Shown piece by piece: positions 48,916-60,163 of a DNA stretch of 64,000 nt. The notes below the pieces were generated by a model. It was not told where the DNA came from, made no database searches, and worked only from the letters and a program-made list of their open reading frames with translations. The stretch lies in assembly GCA_018398585.1 (NCBI GenBank), contig JAGTTD010000005.1, forward strand, positions 6,813,355-6,877,354, read 5' to 3'. Source of the DNA: Simmondsia chinensis (Eukaryota > Streptophyta > Magnoliopsida > Caryophyllales > Simmondsiaceae). The position numbers were made by a program, and so were the translations under genes. Within the stretch, counting starts at the first letter, position 1; the number at the start of each line of letters is the position of its first letter.

Positions 48916-49239
48916 CATATGAATCTAATCTTTATATAGGTTTAAATTGTAATAATATAAAGTCTCACTGAATCTGTGTTGGTTTTTTCTTCTTGTAATT
49001 GAATTACTATTTCTTCTCGTCATGTATTTTGACTCAACTTTCCTATACTAATAGTACTAGATCTTTTCTGTGCGATGTATGATTTTTTTTTTGTATTTCA
49101 TACATTATCTTGTTTTTAAATGAATGCACTATAACGAGTGGATCATAAGTTGTTATATTTTTGTTTGAACCCGATTCTACCATTTATGACTTGTTTTCAA
49201 GTTCGAGGAGTTTTGAGGAAGCAAAAATTTCTCTATAAT

Positions 49240-49640
49240 TTTTTTTGGATAAATAGTGATAAAGTATCACTACAAAATGGGTAACTCGTAAAAACGAGCT
49301 CTAAGTCAACCCATGTATAGGTGGGGGACAAAAGCAACAAAAACAAAACAAACACGATTACAAGCAAAAATAGACTAAGCCAGTCACAACTATTACTGGA
49401 GAGGACTCGGAGGCAGGAATAAACTAGAAGACAGGAGAAGAGAATAGCCAAAGCCCCTAATATATCGAAGCAAAGTGTTCAATTATAATCGATTCATCTC
49501 CATCAAATTTCAGCCGTAGCCTTTTACCGATATCCAACGACCGTTCCACAGCAAGAAGCTTACCTACATCCTTAACAATATCGCCCCTTTTTCACCAAAT
49601 TTCTCTTCTTTTGTTTGCCATAATATATAGAAAGATTTTA
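49240..49640 (-). mobile_element. Probable LINE 3'-end remnant
   Basis: On the minus strand a short open stretch leads into a long T-rich 3' region ending in ttatcactatttatcc and A-rich sequence, as in 3' ends of plant L1 elements. No RT motif is visible. Confidence 0.3.
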
Positions 49641-50184
49641 TTAAAATTTCATCATCGTCATATAAAAACCTAGGTTATTTAAAATTTTAAATCATAGATC
49701 TCTATATGTTATGTACTCATATCAATTTAATTTTTTGACCAAAAAAATATTAATTTAATTTTGTATTGTTAAACATATGATTTAGTTATTAAATAATTTA
49801 AATTACAACAATATAGTCCTTAATTGAACATAAGTGTTTAATCTTACTGTAATAAGTTAATTCACGTTTTCAGAACTATGAATTTTATGACATAATATTC
49901 CTATGATTAAAATTTCATCATACATATTAATCCCCATATGTCTTTGATCCAAAATAAAAACTAATTCGTATATATTAATTTAAATTTTGTATTTTATCGT
50001 GTTAATTTAATAATCATATAATTTAAATTTTAGTAACATAGTCCTTGTATAAAATCCAATTTAATATTTTTTTCTTATTACAACAAGATGGTCCTCTTTT
50101 TTTGAACTATGATTTTCCTTTAAAACATGCATTTTATGACATTATTATTCCTATGTTAACAAAAGATTTCATAAGAATCCAGGG

Positions 50185-50305
50185 ATCAGGAGTTCGATTC
50201 TCATTGAGAATATACTCATGACTTACCTGCTCATGGGGATTGTGGCCTCTTTATGGATTGGAGTTGGCTGGGGCAACCCAGTCCCTCGTTACCAAAAAAG
50301 TTTTC
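50185..50305 (+). mobile_element. tRNA-derived SINE, 5'-truncated
   Basis: ggatcaggagttcgattctc and tactcatgacttacctgctc match the minus-strand SINE at 48745-48915. The head before the B box is missing. Confidence 0.6.
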
Positions 50306-50373
50306 ATCAGAACTTCATCACACTAGTATATTGCCATTTTCAACCTACAAAAGAACTAAACATATATTATTAA

Positions 50374-51606
50374 GGCTCCGTTTGTTTAGGAGGAAAACCA
50401 TATTCTAGGAAGTAATTTTCTCCTTTTCCGACAGAAAATCTTTTCCTTCAACTGGGGGAAAATGACTTCCCTTTTAAAACGGGGGAATAATCATTTCGAG
50501 TGATCTAATGTAGTTCGAAGGTATACAGTGGTTCAACTATGGATCAGAAATGAACTTGGCGGGATCCTGATCACTAGAGGCAATAACGTGGGACAAGAAT
50601 TAAATGAAGAAAGATCAGTCAGCTCTAAATCTTGGAGTGAATTTTGTGGTTACATTTGATTTTTGTTCCTGACTTATATTTCATATTTGAAACAACTTTA
50701 TTAATTCACGCTATGATGTTATAATTAGGAACTAATGTTTATATTAAGCTAAGCACCAAAAAGTTATTTATAGATTATATTCTTTTTCAGAAAATACTTT
50801 CTTTTGATATATGTTTTTAAAAAAAAAATTATAACTTAAGTATTCTAATATTTGACCATTATCACATAGGTACCATAGCATTTCAGTCATATAATAGGTA
50901 ACTCGAAGTTTAAACATTTTATATTTAGGTACTTTGAAATTTTAAAATTTTATCAATTAGGTGCCTTTGTTAAAATACGATAGATTTTCCATAAAAAAAA
51001 TGCTAAAATAGAATATAGTTCCAACAATATATAAGTATTCTCATTAGAATTTAATGGGTTTTTGCTACAAAATGCTAACATGATATATGATATCGGCCAT
51101 ATTTAGGTAGTTTACATTAACATACAATAAACTTTTTATCATAATTTGCTGAAAATATTGACATGACTTGTAAATATTATCATAATTATGTATTACATTA
51201 GCATTTTTATATTTGGTTAGATTCTTACAAATTCAAATTTTAAAATGTGGTATCTGAATGATAAAATATTCAACTTCAGGATACCTCAATGTTTATATTA
51301 AAATGTCAGAATATGTGATAAATGCTCAAACCTCAGCAAACCTTTGTAATAATTCACAAATACACAAAGTATAGATAATTTCAAATATATTATATTGTTA
51401 CTCATTTTGTCCTATGACAATGTATAAGATGATTGGTAGAAGATGATTATTTTAAAATACACAAAGAATATCGCAGTGGAAGAACATATTTTCCGTTGAA
51501 ATAAACAAAAGAAAAACTCAACCGGAATTGTCTTTTCCATGAAAAATCTTTTCCAAAGGAAAATGTTTTGTGGGTGAAGTGTACTTCCCTCAAAACAAAA
51601 GGAGCC
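50374..51606. mobile_element. Tourist-like (PIF/Harbinger) element with nested F550 copy
   Basis: Ends GGCTCCGTTTGTTT and the inverse of GGCTCCTTTTGTTT, with TAA on both sides (50371-50373, 51607-51609). Subterminal sequences (gaaaatcttttcc) are also mirrored. The F550 copy at about 50,830-51,352 enlarged it to 1.23 kb. Confidence 0.72.
50830..51352. repeat. F550 family, copy 6
   Basis: It shares tatttgaccattatcacata, ttttatcaattaggtgcct and gataaatgctcaaacctcag with the other copies. Confidence 0.6.
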
Positions 51607-51639
51607 TAAAAGCAAAAGTACTGAATTAAACTAGAATAT

Positions 51640-52380
51640 ATGATATAGTGTAAATTATACATTAAGTGATACAAACTTGGTACAGCTGCACCCGCCAAGC
51701 CCTCCACGGGTGAGTATAGATTTGGCGTGTTCCTCACTACTGCTAGGATCTCAGCCGCCAACTCATCTGCTAATCCCGTCTGCCACCCACCTACCAGCAT
51801 CAGGGGGCGTCTTCAGCTCTTCACTCTTGCCACGTCACCACTCGATATTTTTTTAGATATTTTACCCTTTTCTTCTATAAATAGGTGAGAGTTAATTAGG
51901 GTGAGCTCATAAGTGAAGTGTGTGCTCTTCTTCTTTTCTCCTAAATTCTCTTTTATGTCTTTTCCCCTTTTTTTGTAAGTCGTCCATCGTTGGAGCTGAT
52001 ACATATATATATAAATACTAATATAAAACAGGGTAGCCGTTTACTGCCCCGTAGCCCCATTATTGCTTGTGATTTCCATTGATTGAGCTTGATTTGATCT
52101 AAGTTGGTATCACTAAGATCGTGGGATAAGGCGGAGGAGAACCACCCGTCTGTAGTCGATAAAGTTCGGTGACCAAAGACTGAATGTGATCCAGACGGTG
52201 CATAATATTCGTAACGTATGGTGGCACGTTGCCGGGATCAGCAGAAGCAGGTGGCATGGGTGGGCGTCCCTCACGGTGTGACGCTCTGGCAGGAGCAGCG
52301 GCCTAGGCCGGGTCATCCTCCATGTCCGACTCCTCCCTGCACGCGTCGGCCAGGGCAAGGGAAAGGAAGGTCCGACGATG
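51640..52380. other. Repeat DNA flanking the antisense ORF
   Basis: A TATA-like tctataaatagg at 51,873-51,884 on the plus strand and a primer-like ttggtatcactaaga near 52,104 suggest LTR-derived sequence, but LTR borders cannot be set. The minus strand from 52380 down to about 52,110 retains a coiled-coil-like trace (RLDHIQSLVTELYRLQ). Confidence 0.35.
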
Positions 52381-53163
52381 CTAGGTGGGATCAAAGTGGC
52401 GGAGCGGTGCGCAAGCTCGGTCGGGAGCGATCGGTATGCGCACCCAAGCACGCAGTACAAGCCTCGTGATTAAGCGAGGAAAGTACAGAGCACCGCCGCC
52501 AACAGAGAAGCGCTGAAGCCTATGGCGGACAGCAGTAAAACTCTGTAAGTAAGTGGCCCCCACATCCACCCATACACCCGGGTAGAACTTCCAAAGAAGA
52601 TCTAGAATAGGGCTGGTATGCTCCTGGGCATGACCGGTAGGCCATAGATTGGTCTTAATAATGGTGTCCAGGAGCCACATGTGCGAAGGAAGGGCGGAGC
52701 GGAACGTGGTGGATGGACGATCTATCGCACATTGGCCGCCACATAACTCAGTGATAATGTCCACGGCCTTTGGTGGGTTAATAAGAGGGTGCCAAACAGA
52801 TTCGTCAACATATAAGGGATAACCTATAGCCTCGGCAACGTATGTGGCATCAAATCGGATGGTCTTGTCACGAATAGTGACGTCGCCGTAGGTCTGACCC
52901 CCTTCTTGATGGAGAGTATAGGAGGAATAAAATTCCCTCACTAAAGAAGGAAAAACAGGGTCTTCCTCCAGCTCTCTACCAAAAAGGTAGGTAAGATCCC
53001 TATGTTGGCAAAACAGAATGGCCCAAGCACCCTCCCTCTCATCTTTAAGATCCTCACCAAATACCGACTCCCCAGATATAGGGGCAGCCTTGACTCAAGC
53101 AAGAATGTCAGTCTGTTGGGAGCTGCTGCCCTCCTCAGTGCGGCTCCGCTTGACACGCGACAT
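52381..53163 (-). pseudogene. Antisense retrotransposon ORF (plant transposon/mobile-domain-like protein)
   Basis: The frame starts ATG at 53163 (MSRVKRSRTEEGSSSQQTD), meets an in-frame TGA near 53,095, then continues to 52381 with VTIRDKTIRFDATYVAEAIG, LLDTIIKTNLWPTG and FTAVRHRLQRF. This resembles the putative plant transposon protein domain often found as an extra ORF in Ty3/gypsy elements. It lies on the strand opposite to the LTR at 53643, whose polypurine tract is downstream, as in elements with antisense extra ORFs. Assignment is moderate and there is no catalytic motif to confirm it. Confidence 0.5.
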
Positions 53164-53619
53164 AATCTAAAAATAAGAATAAGAGCAGATGAACCCGAAG
53201 ATAAGGGAAAGAAAGAAACATAAAAAAGAGGGAAATCAACAAGGATAACACTGCAATCTCGACCCACAGTAAAAAAAAGAAAAAAAGAGAAGCCTTTTGA
53301 TTTTACTATTGATTAGTAGTGAAGGGTTATGATAACTTGTTCCTTTACTTATTACCTTTATTTCTTTTTTAAGTCAGAGGGTTTTGAAGTAAGACGAAAG
53401 GGAGAGAAGTTCTAAGATCACTCACTAGTAAAAAGACCTTATTAACGGAGATTTAAGTCAGAACTAGCGCAATAATAACGTCACATAAGGATTTGCTACT
53501 CTCAAGTACACTCTCAAGTATGGTCGAACAATAATTTTCACAAGTGACCTGTGCGGTTAAATGTCTGACTCGACTTTTCCACCAGTAACTAGTTTAAATA
53601 GAATCTTGCTTGAGGACAA

Positions 53620-53642
53620 GCAATGTGTGGGTTTGGGGATGT
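53620..53642 (+). other. Polypurine tract next to an LTR
   Basis: gaggacaagcaatgtg and gggtttggggatgt lie immediately before the LTR start TGATAC. This is the usual 3' internal end of plant Ty3/gypsy elements, so the LTR at 53643 is by position a 3' LTR. Confidence 0.6.
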
Positions 53643-55057
53643 TGATACACATGATTTTTACGTATTTTATTTCCTATTTCTGTCACATATTCGGCCTCTA
53701 TATGTGTGTTCGGTTGTTATTTAGGTACATTTTCATGTGGAACACATCAAAGCGGACGAAAGAAGAATTTTGGCAAAATCAAGCATTATTGAGGCATATT
53801 TGAAGACTGATTGGACAAACCCAACCACTTGTTTAGAAGAAAGACCACTTGGATCATAATTTGGTGAACCGAGTACATCCCATAGCGCTTCGATACTTAA
53901 TAGAGAAAAGGGGACTCAGAGAACCGATCGATCAGCAGCTCCTGGTTAGGGAAACTAACCGAGAGCCTGCTGATCGATAGGGAGCTTTGCGTGAGCTCAC
54001 CGATCGATCGGGCATTATTCCCAATCGATCGGGATATTTCCGTACGGAACCCTAACTACTCCTGTGCCTATAAATAGAGAAGGGGAAGTCAGCCTTTGTC
54101 AAGCTTTTTCTAGCCGCACGTCCTCCCCTTTCTCACAAACCCGAAGCCGCTCCGAGATCTACAGGTTCTCAAGAGCTAAAGCGCAAGTGGTTGGAATACT
54201 GGAAGAATTCAGGCTTGGATTAGCATCGACATGAAGATTGAGGGAGTTTATTCTTTTGTTTATTTTACGCACAATATCTTCTTTTCTTTAAGTTTAAGGA
54301 TGTGTAAAACTCCCATGGAGGCGTAAAATTTCTTAGTTTAGGGATGAAGAGCGGGTAGCCGCCCGTATCCCAAATTTATATTATACTTTTGACGATTGGT
54401 TTAGTTATGTTATATTCGCACCCCTGTGGGGAGTTCTTCATGATTGTTGGATATTTTTGTATGTGTGCTTATAGCCATGACTAGGTCTCCAACTTTGCAG
54501 CGATTAGTCTTGTGCTTGTAGCCTAGACCAGAACATAACAGGAATTCACGCGTGGTCACGGTTGAGGTTGTACCCAACCCCGAACCCAATCTTGTATATA
54601 ATTTAATATTGAATTAGGAGTAACAAAGGAATTAAGTAGTGCTAATGAGATAGCCTATGCTACATTTAGGGTGCTAAGATAGGTTATGCCTTTAGACTAG
54701 TTTATTACCCTAAACCCTAATTTATATATTAACCCAGGCTTATAGCTTGTAGCCTAAGTCCTTCAAATCATCGTCCTAAGTAGAATATAATGACGGGATA
54801 TATGTTAAGCTACCCTAAATTCACTCCCTAAACTAACCTCAATTGAAGTGTCCTATTCGCTTTATATTCAGTTTCATTAATCTAGCCAACAACTTATTCA
54901 AACAACAAAAAAACCAAAAAAATTCGACCCTCTCGTTAATCAGTAAATCTAACTTAACACGATTCCCTATGGATACGACCCGTATACCCGACAAAGCTAC
55001 GACAATCTCGTACGCTTGCGAGTAGACGGTTTTAAAACACACTTTTAAAACACATCA
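53643..55057 (+). repeat. Ty3/gypsy LTR, plus orientation
   Basis: 1,415 bp, starts TGATAC and ends ACACATCA. It is followed by a primer-binding site and gag, so it also serves as a 5' LTR. A near-identical copy lies inverted at 57585-59019. Confidence 0.85.
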
Positions 55058-55063
55058 AGTTTT

Positions 55064-55081
55064 TGGCGCCGCTGCCGGGGA
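55064..55081 (+). other. Primer-binding site
   Basis: TGGCGCCGCTGCCGGGGA, six bases after the LTR. This form is usual in Tat/Athila-type elements and is thought to pair with tRNA-Asp. Confidence 0.75.
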
Positions 55082-55298
55082 ATCGGTAGGCTAAGTTGAT
55101 TTAGAAATTAGCGAGTTATTTTATTTTATTTCATTTTTTTCTCATTTTTAATTTTATTTTCTTTGTTTTTAAAAACAAAACTTAAAAACAAAATTTATTT
55201 ATTTTTCATTAGTTTATTTTTTTATTCTCTTTTCCTTAATTTAATTTAATTTTTTTCTTTGTTTTTCCTTTATTTTTATTTATTTAATTTTTTTATAT

Positions 55299-55487
55299 AA
55301 GCCCCCTGTATCCGCCACCGCCGGCCACCGGTCTCATGCTCTATGCTGCGGACCAGCTTCTCAGGTTGGGGGTCTTCGAAAACAGCCTCTCTTCAGGGTA
55401 GCCCTCTAAAGGGGGAAGGCTGCGTCCATCTATTCCCCCTAGACCTTGCTTATGCAGGAGCCCTTCGGGGCACTGGGTTTGTTGTTG
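55299..55487 (+). mobile_element. SINE with the shared tail and a GC-rich head
   Basis: Flanked by a 16/17-bp duplication tttaatttttttatat differing by one T. The head (gccaccgccggccaccgg) differs from both the 5S head and the head at 14240. The tail starts ggttgggggtcttcg and ends gttgttgtt. It inserted into the leader between the primer site and gag. Confidence 0.78.
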
Positions 55488-55531
55488 TTTAATTTTTTTT
55501 ATATTTTAATTAGTTTTGTTTTTTTTTTTGA

Positions 55532-56839
55532 ATGGCTAACTTTGTACCGCGTACAATTGGGGATCACTTCATTCCCCACACGTACGTCGCACCCGCAGGA
55601 ATTACGTTACCCGCTGTGGGTAATGCAAATTTTGAAATTAAGCCTGAGATCATCAACATGCTTCCCACTTTCTATGGGAAGCCGATTGAGAGTCCATATG
55701 AGCACCTTGATGCGTTTGTAGAAATTTGTGAAACTTGCCATTATCAAGGTGTCTCAACTAATGCTGTTCGGCTACGTCTTTTTCCATTCTCGTTAAAGAA
55801 CGTAGCCAAAAGGTGGTTTCAGTCTCTTCCGAGAGGTGAAATCACCACTTTGGCTGACCTCCAACAAAAGTTTCTGATCAAGTTTTATTCTAAGGCCAGA
55901 ACTATGGCTGTTAGGCGTGCAATTAACAATTTCGAACAAAAGGATCAGGAACAACTTCATGAAAGTTGGGATAGATTTAAGGAACTCCTTAGAAGCTGTC
56001 CTCACCACGGGTCTCCCAAGTAGGCTCTTGTGCAGAATTTCTATGATGGTCTCACGGCTTCCAACAAACAAATGGTTAATGCTTCATGCGGGGGAGCATT
56101 CAACCAACAAGATGAGGACGAGGCGTGGACGCTATTTGAGCGCCTCAACGAACACTCTCTCGACCAAGCCTCATCTGTGAGGGTGGTTAGAGGGGGCACA
56201 CGCGGTGTCTACGAAGTAACACCTATTGATGACATTAACCTTCGACTGGACGCCCTTGATAAGAAGATGGATCAGCTTATGAACTTGCATGCGAATCCTA
56301 CTATTGTGTGCCCAGTCTATGCAGCTGAGTTATCGAGTGGTACTACTCCGTGTGGCATTTGTTCGGGTGAGGATCATTCTGTGCTTAATTGTTTATATGC
56401 GTCACAATTTTTCGAATATGTACAGAAACAAGTTCATACAGCTCAAGGATAGTCGGGAAATAGCCACCCGTTCTCCAACACCTACAATCCTGGGTGGCAC
56501 GATCATCCGAACTTCTCGTGGAAGCAAAATGCCAATCATAATCAACCCACGAGACAACAAGAACCTGACTTTGTAGATAACGTGCACCCTCCCATTCTGC
56601 ACAGGTATGATACTCAATCTCACTCATTTGTTACCCACGATAACCCTCCTTTCCCACCTCCAGGATATACTTCACAATTTCAAGAGCATATGCTCTACTT
56701 TATGGAGGATACCACACAACTGGCTCGGTCTCACTCTCAGTCTATAGCTAGATTAGAAGACCAGATAGGACAATTGGCCCAAGCGAGAGGAAAAGAGGTT
56801 ACCCTCCCAACCTCTCACACTTCCAGTAGGGTCAACTAG
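55532..56839 (+). pseudogene. Ty3/gypsy gag with two in-frame stops
   Basis: One frame runs from ATG (MANFVPRTIGDHF) to 56839, broken only by TAG at 56021-56023 and 56450-56452. It contains the retrotransposon gag core (VRLRLFPFSLKNVAKRWFQS) and the conserved YNPGWHDHPNFSW segment. It is a nonfunctional capsid gene of Athila/Tat type. Confidence 0.85.
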
Positions 56840-56852
56840 CTCTAGCCCAAAC

Positions 56853-57560
56853 TTGCCCCCTCACGAGCAAGTTTGGGTTGTGTCAGTGTCTAGGGAGGGA
56901 AAACTTCGAGATGTGGAGGTCGAGGTTGAGAAGGAAAGCACGGACCCATCTCCCATTGCTGACAGGGAGGGCCCACAAGGTAGGTTTGCTGAACCTACTG
57001 TCCCTTTTCCTTCGGCCCTTAGAGGACCGAAGAAGAAGGATGATCAAAAAAGGACTGAGCTCATAGACTTGTTTAAGGAAGTGAAGATCAACTTACTGTT
57101 GATCGAAGCTATTAAACATATTCCTACGTACGCCAAGTTCCTCAAGGACCTTTGCACCAAAAAGAAGCGCGCACAAGCGCATATCCCGAAGAAGGTCCGG
57201 CTCACCGAGAAGGTGAGCAGTATTTTAGTATCAAGCGCCCCGCTCAAGTTTCGAGACCTCGGGGCTTTTACAGTTCCATGCGTCTTAGGAGAGCGTTACA
57301 CTAACAGAGCCTTGCTAGATCTAGGAGCGAGTGCAAACCTCATCCCTTATTCAATTTTTTGGGAATTGGGTATAGGAGACCTTAAGCCAAAGAATGTTAC
57401 ACTTCAGTTGGCTGATAGGACAGAGCGAGTACCTCGTGGGGTAGTGGAAGATGTACTTGTCAAGGTTGACAAGTTTGTCTTTCCTGTTGATTTTTTCGTC
57501 TTAGATATAGACCCTACTCCTAGGCAAAAGCACAATGCTCCCATAATTCTAGGTCGACCA
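56853..57560 (+). pseudogene. Ty3/gypsy aspartic protease, truncated
   Basis: In another frame from gag. The active-site motif reads ALLDLGASANLIPYSIF, followed by VTLQLADRTERVPRG and FPVDFFVLDI. It is cut off right after IILGRP, where inverted primer-site and LTR sequence begins. RT, RNase H and integrase are absent. Confidence 0.85.
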
Positions 57561-57578
57561 TCCCCAGTAACGGCGCCA
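57561..57578 (-). other. Inverted primer-binding site at the rearrangement junction
   Basis: Read on the minus strand it is TGGCGCCGTTACTGGGGA, 18 nt, the counterpart of the site at 55064-55081. Protease sequence ends at 57560, so the junction is exactly at the 3' end of the primer site. Confidence 0.8.
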
Positions 57579-57584
57579 AAAACT

Positions 57585-59019
57585 TGATGTGTTTTAAAAG
57601 TGTGTTTTAAAACCGTCTACTCACAAGCGTACGAGATCGTCGTAGCTTTGTCTGGAATACGGGTAGTATCCACAGGGAATCGTGTTAAGTTAGATTTACC
57701 GATTAACGAGCGGGTTGAATTTTTTTGGTTTTTTCGTTGTTTGAATAAGTTGTTAGCTAGATTAATAAAACCGAATATAAAACGAATGCGACACTTCAAT
57801 TGAGGTTAGTTTAGTGAGTGAATTTAGGATAGCTTAACACGTATCCCGTAATTATATTCTACTTAGGACGATGATTTGAAGGACTTAGGCTATAACCTAT
57901 AAATCTGGGTTAATATATAAATTAGGGTTTAGGATAATGAACTAGTCTAAATGCATAACCTATCTTAGCACCCTAGATGTAGCATAGGCTATCTCATTAG
58001 CACTACTTAATTCCTTTGTTACTCCTAATTCAATATTAACTTATATAAAAGATTGGGTTCGGGGTTGGGTATAACCTCAACTTTGGCCACGCGTAAATTC
58101 CTGTTATGTTAGGGTCTAGGCTACAAGCACGAGACTAATCGCTGCAAAGTTGGAGACCTAGTCATGGCTATAAGCACACATACAAAAATATCCAACAATC
58201 ATGAAGAACTCCTTAAAGGGTGCGAATATAACATAACTAAATCAATCGTCAAAAGTATAATATAAATTTAGGATACGGGTGGCTACTCGCCCTTCATCCC
58301 TAAACTAAAAAAGTTTACTCCTCCATGGGAGTTTTACACATCTTTAAACTTAAAGAAAAGAAGATATTGTGCGTAAAATAAACAAAAGAATAAACTCCCT
58401 CAATCTTCGCGTCGATGCTAATCCAAGCCTGAATTCTCCCAGTATTCCAACCACTTGCGCTTCAGCTCTTGAGAACCTGTAGATCTCGTAGCGGCTTCGG
58501 GTTTGAGAGAAAGGGGGGGACTTGCGGCCAGAAAAAGCTTGACAAAGGCTGACTTCCCCTTCTCTATTTATAGGCACAGGAGCAGTTAGGGTTCCGTACA
58601 AAAATTTCCCGATCGATCAAGAATAATGCCCGATCGATCAGTGAGCTCACGCAAAGCTCCTGATCGATCGGTCCTTTTGGTTGATCGATCCGCAAGCTCT
58701 CGGTTAGTTTCCCTAACCGGGAGTTGCTGATTGATCAGTTCTCTGAGCCCCCTTTTCTCGATTAAGCATCAAAGTGCTATGGGATGTATTCGGTTCACCA
58801 AATTATGATCCAATGGGTCTTTCTTCTGCACTAGTGGTTGGGTTTCTCCAATCAGTCTTCAAATATGCCTCAATAATGCTTGATTTTGCCAGAATTCTTC
58901 TTTCGTTCGCTTTGATGTGTTCCACATGAAAATGCACCTAAATAACAACCGAACACACATGTAGATGCCGAATATATGATAGAAATGAGAAATAAAATAA
59001 GTAAAAATCACGCTTATCA
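57585..59019 (-). repeat. Ty3/gypsy LTR, inverted
   Basis: 1,435 bp, the reverse complement of the LTR at 53643-55057 (end ttttaaaacacatca; start tgataagcgtg). Its outer flank (gataccctgcc) is not a polypurine tract. No certain target duplication is visible. Confidence 0.87.
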
Positions 59020-59046
59020 GATACCCTGCCGATTCAATATTTACAA

Positions 59047-59553
59047 TCAGTACCTTAAGGTTTGAAAATTTTATCACCTAGGTACCTTTTGTCGGAATTT
59101 GATGAATTCTTGTGGGAATCAGGCCAATTCTATACAAAAGTGCTAATGTACTGCAGGATTATAAATATATATATATATATATATATAAGCTATGTCATTA
59201 TTCTAAGTTAAAATTCAACGAATTAAAAAAAATGTTCTTTAAATATGGATGTAAACTACCTATATATTGCTAAAATCATGTGTTATATCAGGATTTTTTG
59301 GTAAAAAATATCAAATTCTAATAAATATAAATATATTTATTTATTGTCGAGATCATGTTTGACTTGAGCATTTCTCAATGAAAATCTATCGAATTTAAGA
59401 AGAATGATATCTGATTGTTAAAATTTTAGAATTTCAGGATACCTAAATGATAGAACTTTCAAATATCAAGGTCCCCTATTGTATATTTTAAAACATCAGG
59501 ATACCTGGATAATAAATGATCAACTTTCAAGGTACCTAAGTGATAATTTTCCT
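59047..59553. repeat. F550 family, copy 7
   Basis: It ends in atgatcaactttcaaggtac followed by ctaagtgataa, the best-kept version of the terminal repeat. The left terminus is partly lost next to the inverted LTR. Confidence 0.6.
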
Positions 59554-59896
59554 ATTTAATGAAATTCCAAACAATGGTTTGTAAGGTGTATAATATGCCC
59601 CTCATTCGACTCTTCTTCAGTACCAGTGCCATAACATTATGATTTGTGCATGGAATGAGCGAAAGAGCAAAGGGGATGTCAAGTTTAGTTACCAACAAAT
59701 AACAACAACGAACTAAAAACATAATACACCAAGCCTCATAGTACTAATATGTAATTTATCTGAACCCATATAAGGTCAATCAAACCCAACCCATGGGTTA
59801 AATCTTAAACCCTACCACACCCCACAACCCCCCGGCTGGGGTTTTATGTAAAAAAATTATCCCTTTTTATTAATTTTTGCTTCATTTCTTCACCCT

Positions 59897-59933
<37 letters not shown>

Positions 59934-60163
59934 GTTTTGGTAAACCACCTTAGGTTACCAGAAAATGAAGCAGATAGATAGATTTGCATTTGGTTGCATC
60001 ACTTTCTAGAGAGAAAGAATCTGGGTTTTAGAGAGAGAAAGCAGGACCATTGAAACCTACCCAACTGTCCCTTTCACCCTTACTATAAAGCCCACATTCT
60101 CATTTTTCAATTGAATAGAGAGAGAATTTGCCTTTCTAGAGAGAGAAACAGTGTCCCATTTTG
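59554..60163 (+). promoter_or_regulatory. Promoter and leader of the WRI1-like gene
   Basis: A (CT)n tract at about 59,897-59,935 and repeated gagagaga motifs in the leader are candidate GAGA-type sites. A TATA-like tactataaag lies at 60,081-60,090, about 75 bp before the ATG. Several AG-rich stretches (agagagaaa) fill the 5' leader. Confidence 0.5.

Noticed and set aside
54843..55042. Short ORFs near the ends of both inverted LTRs (also 57600-57803)
   Set aside because: They are LTR sequence read in both orientations. They appear twice only because the LTRs are repeated.
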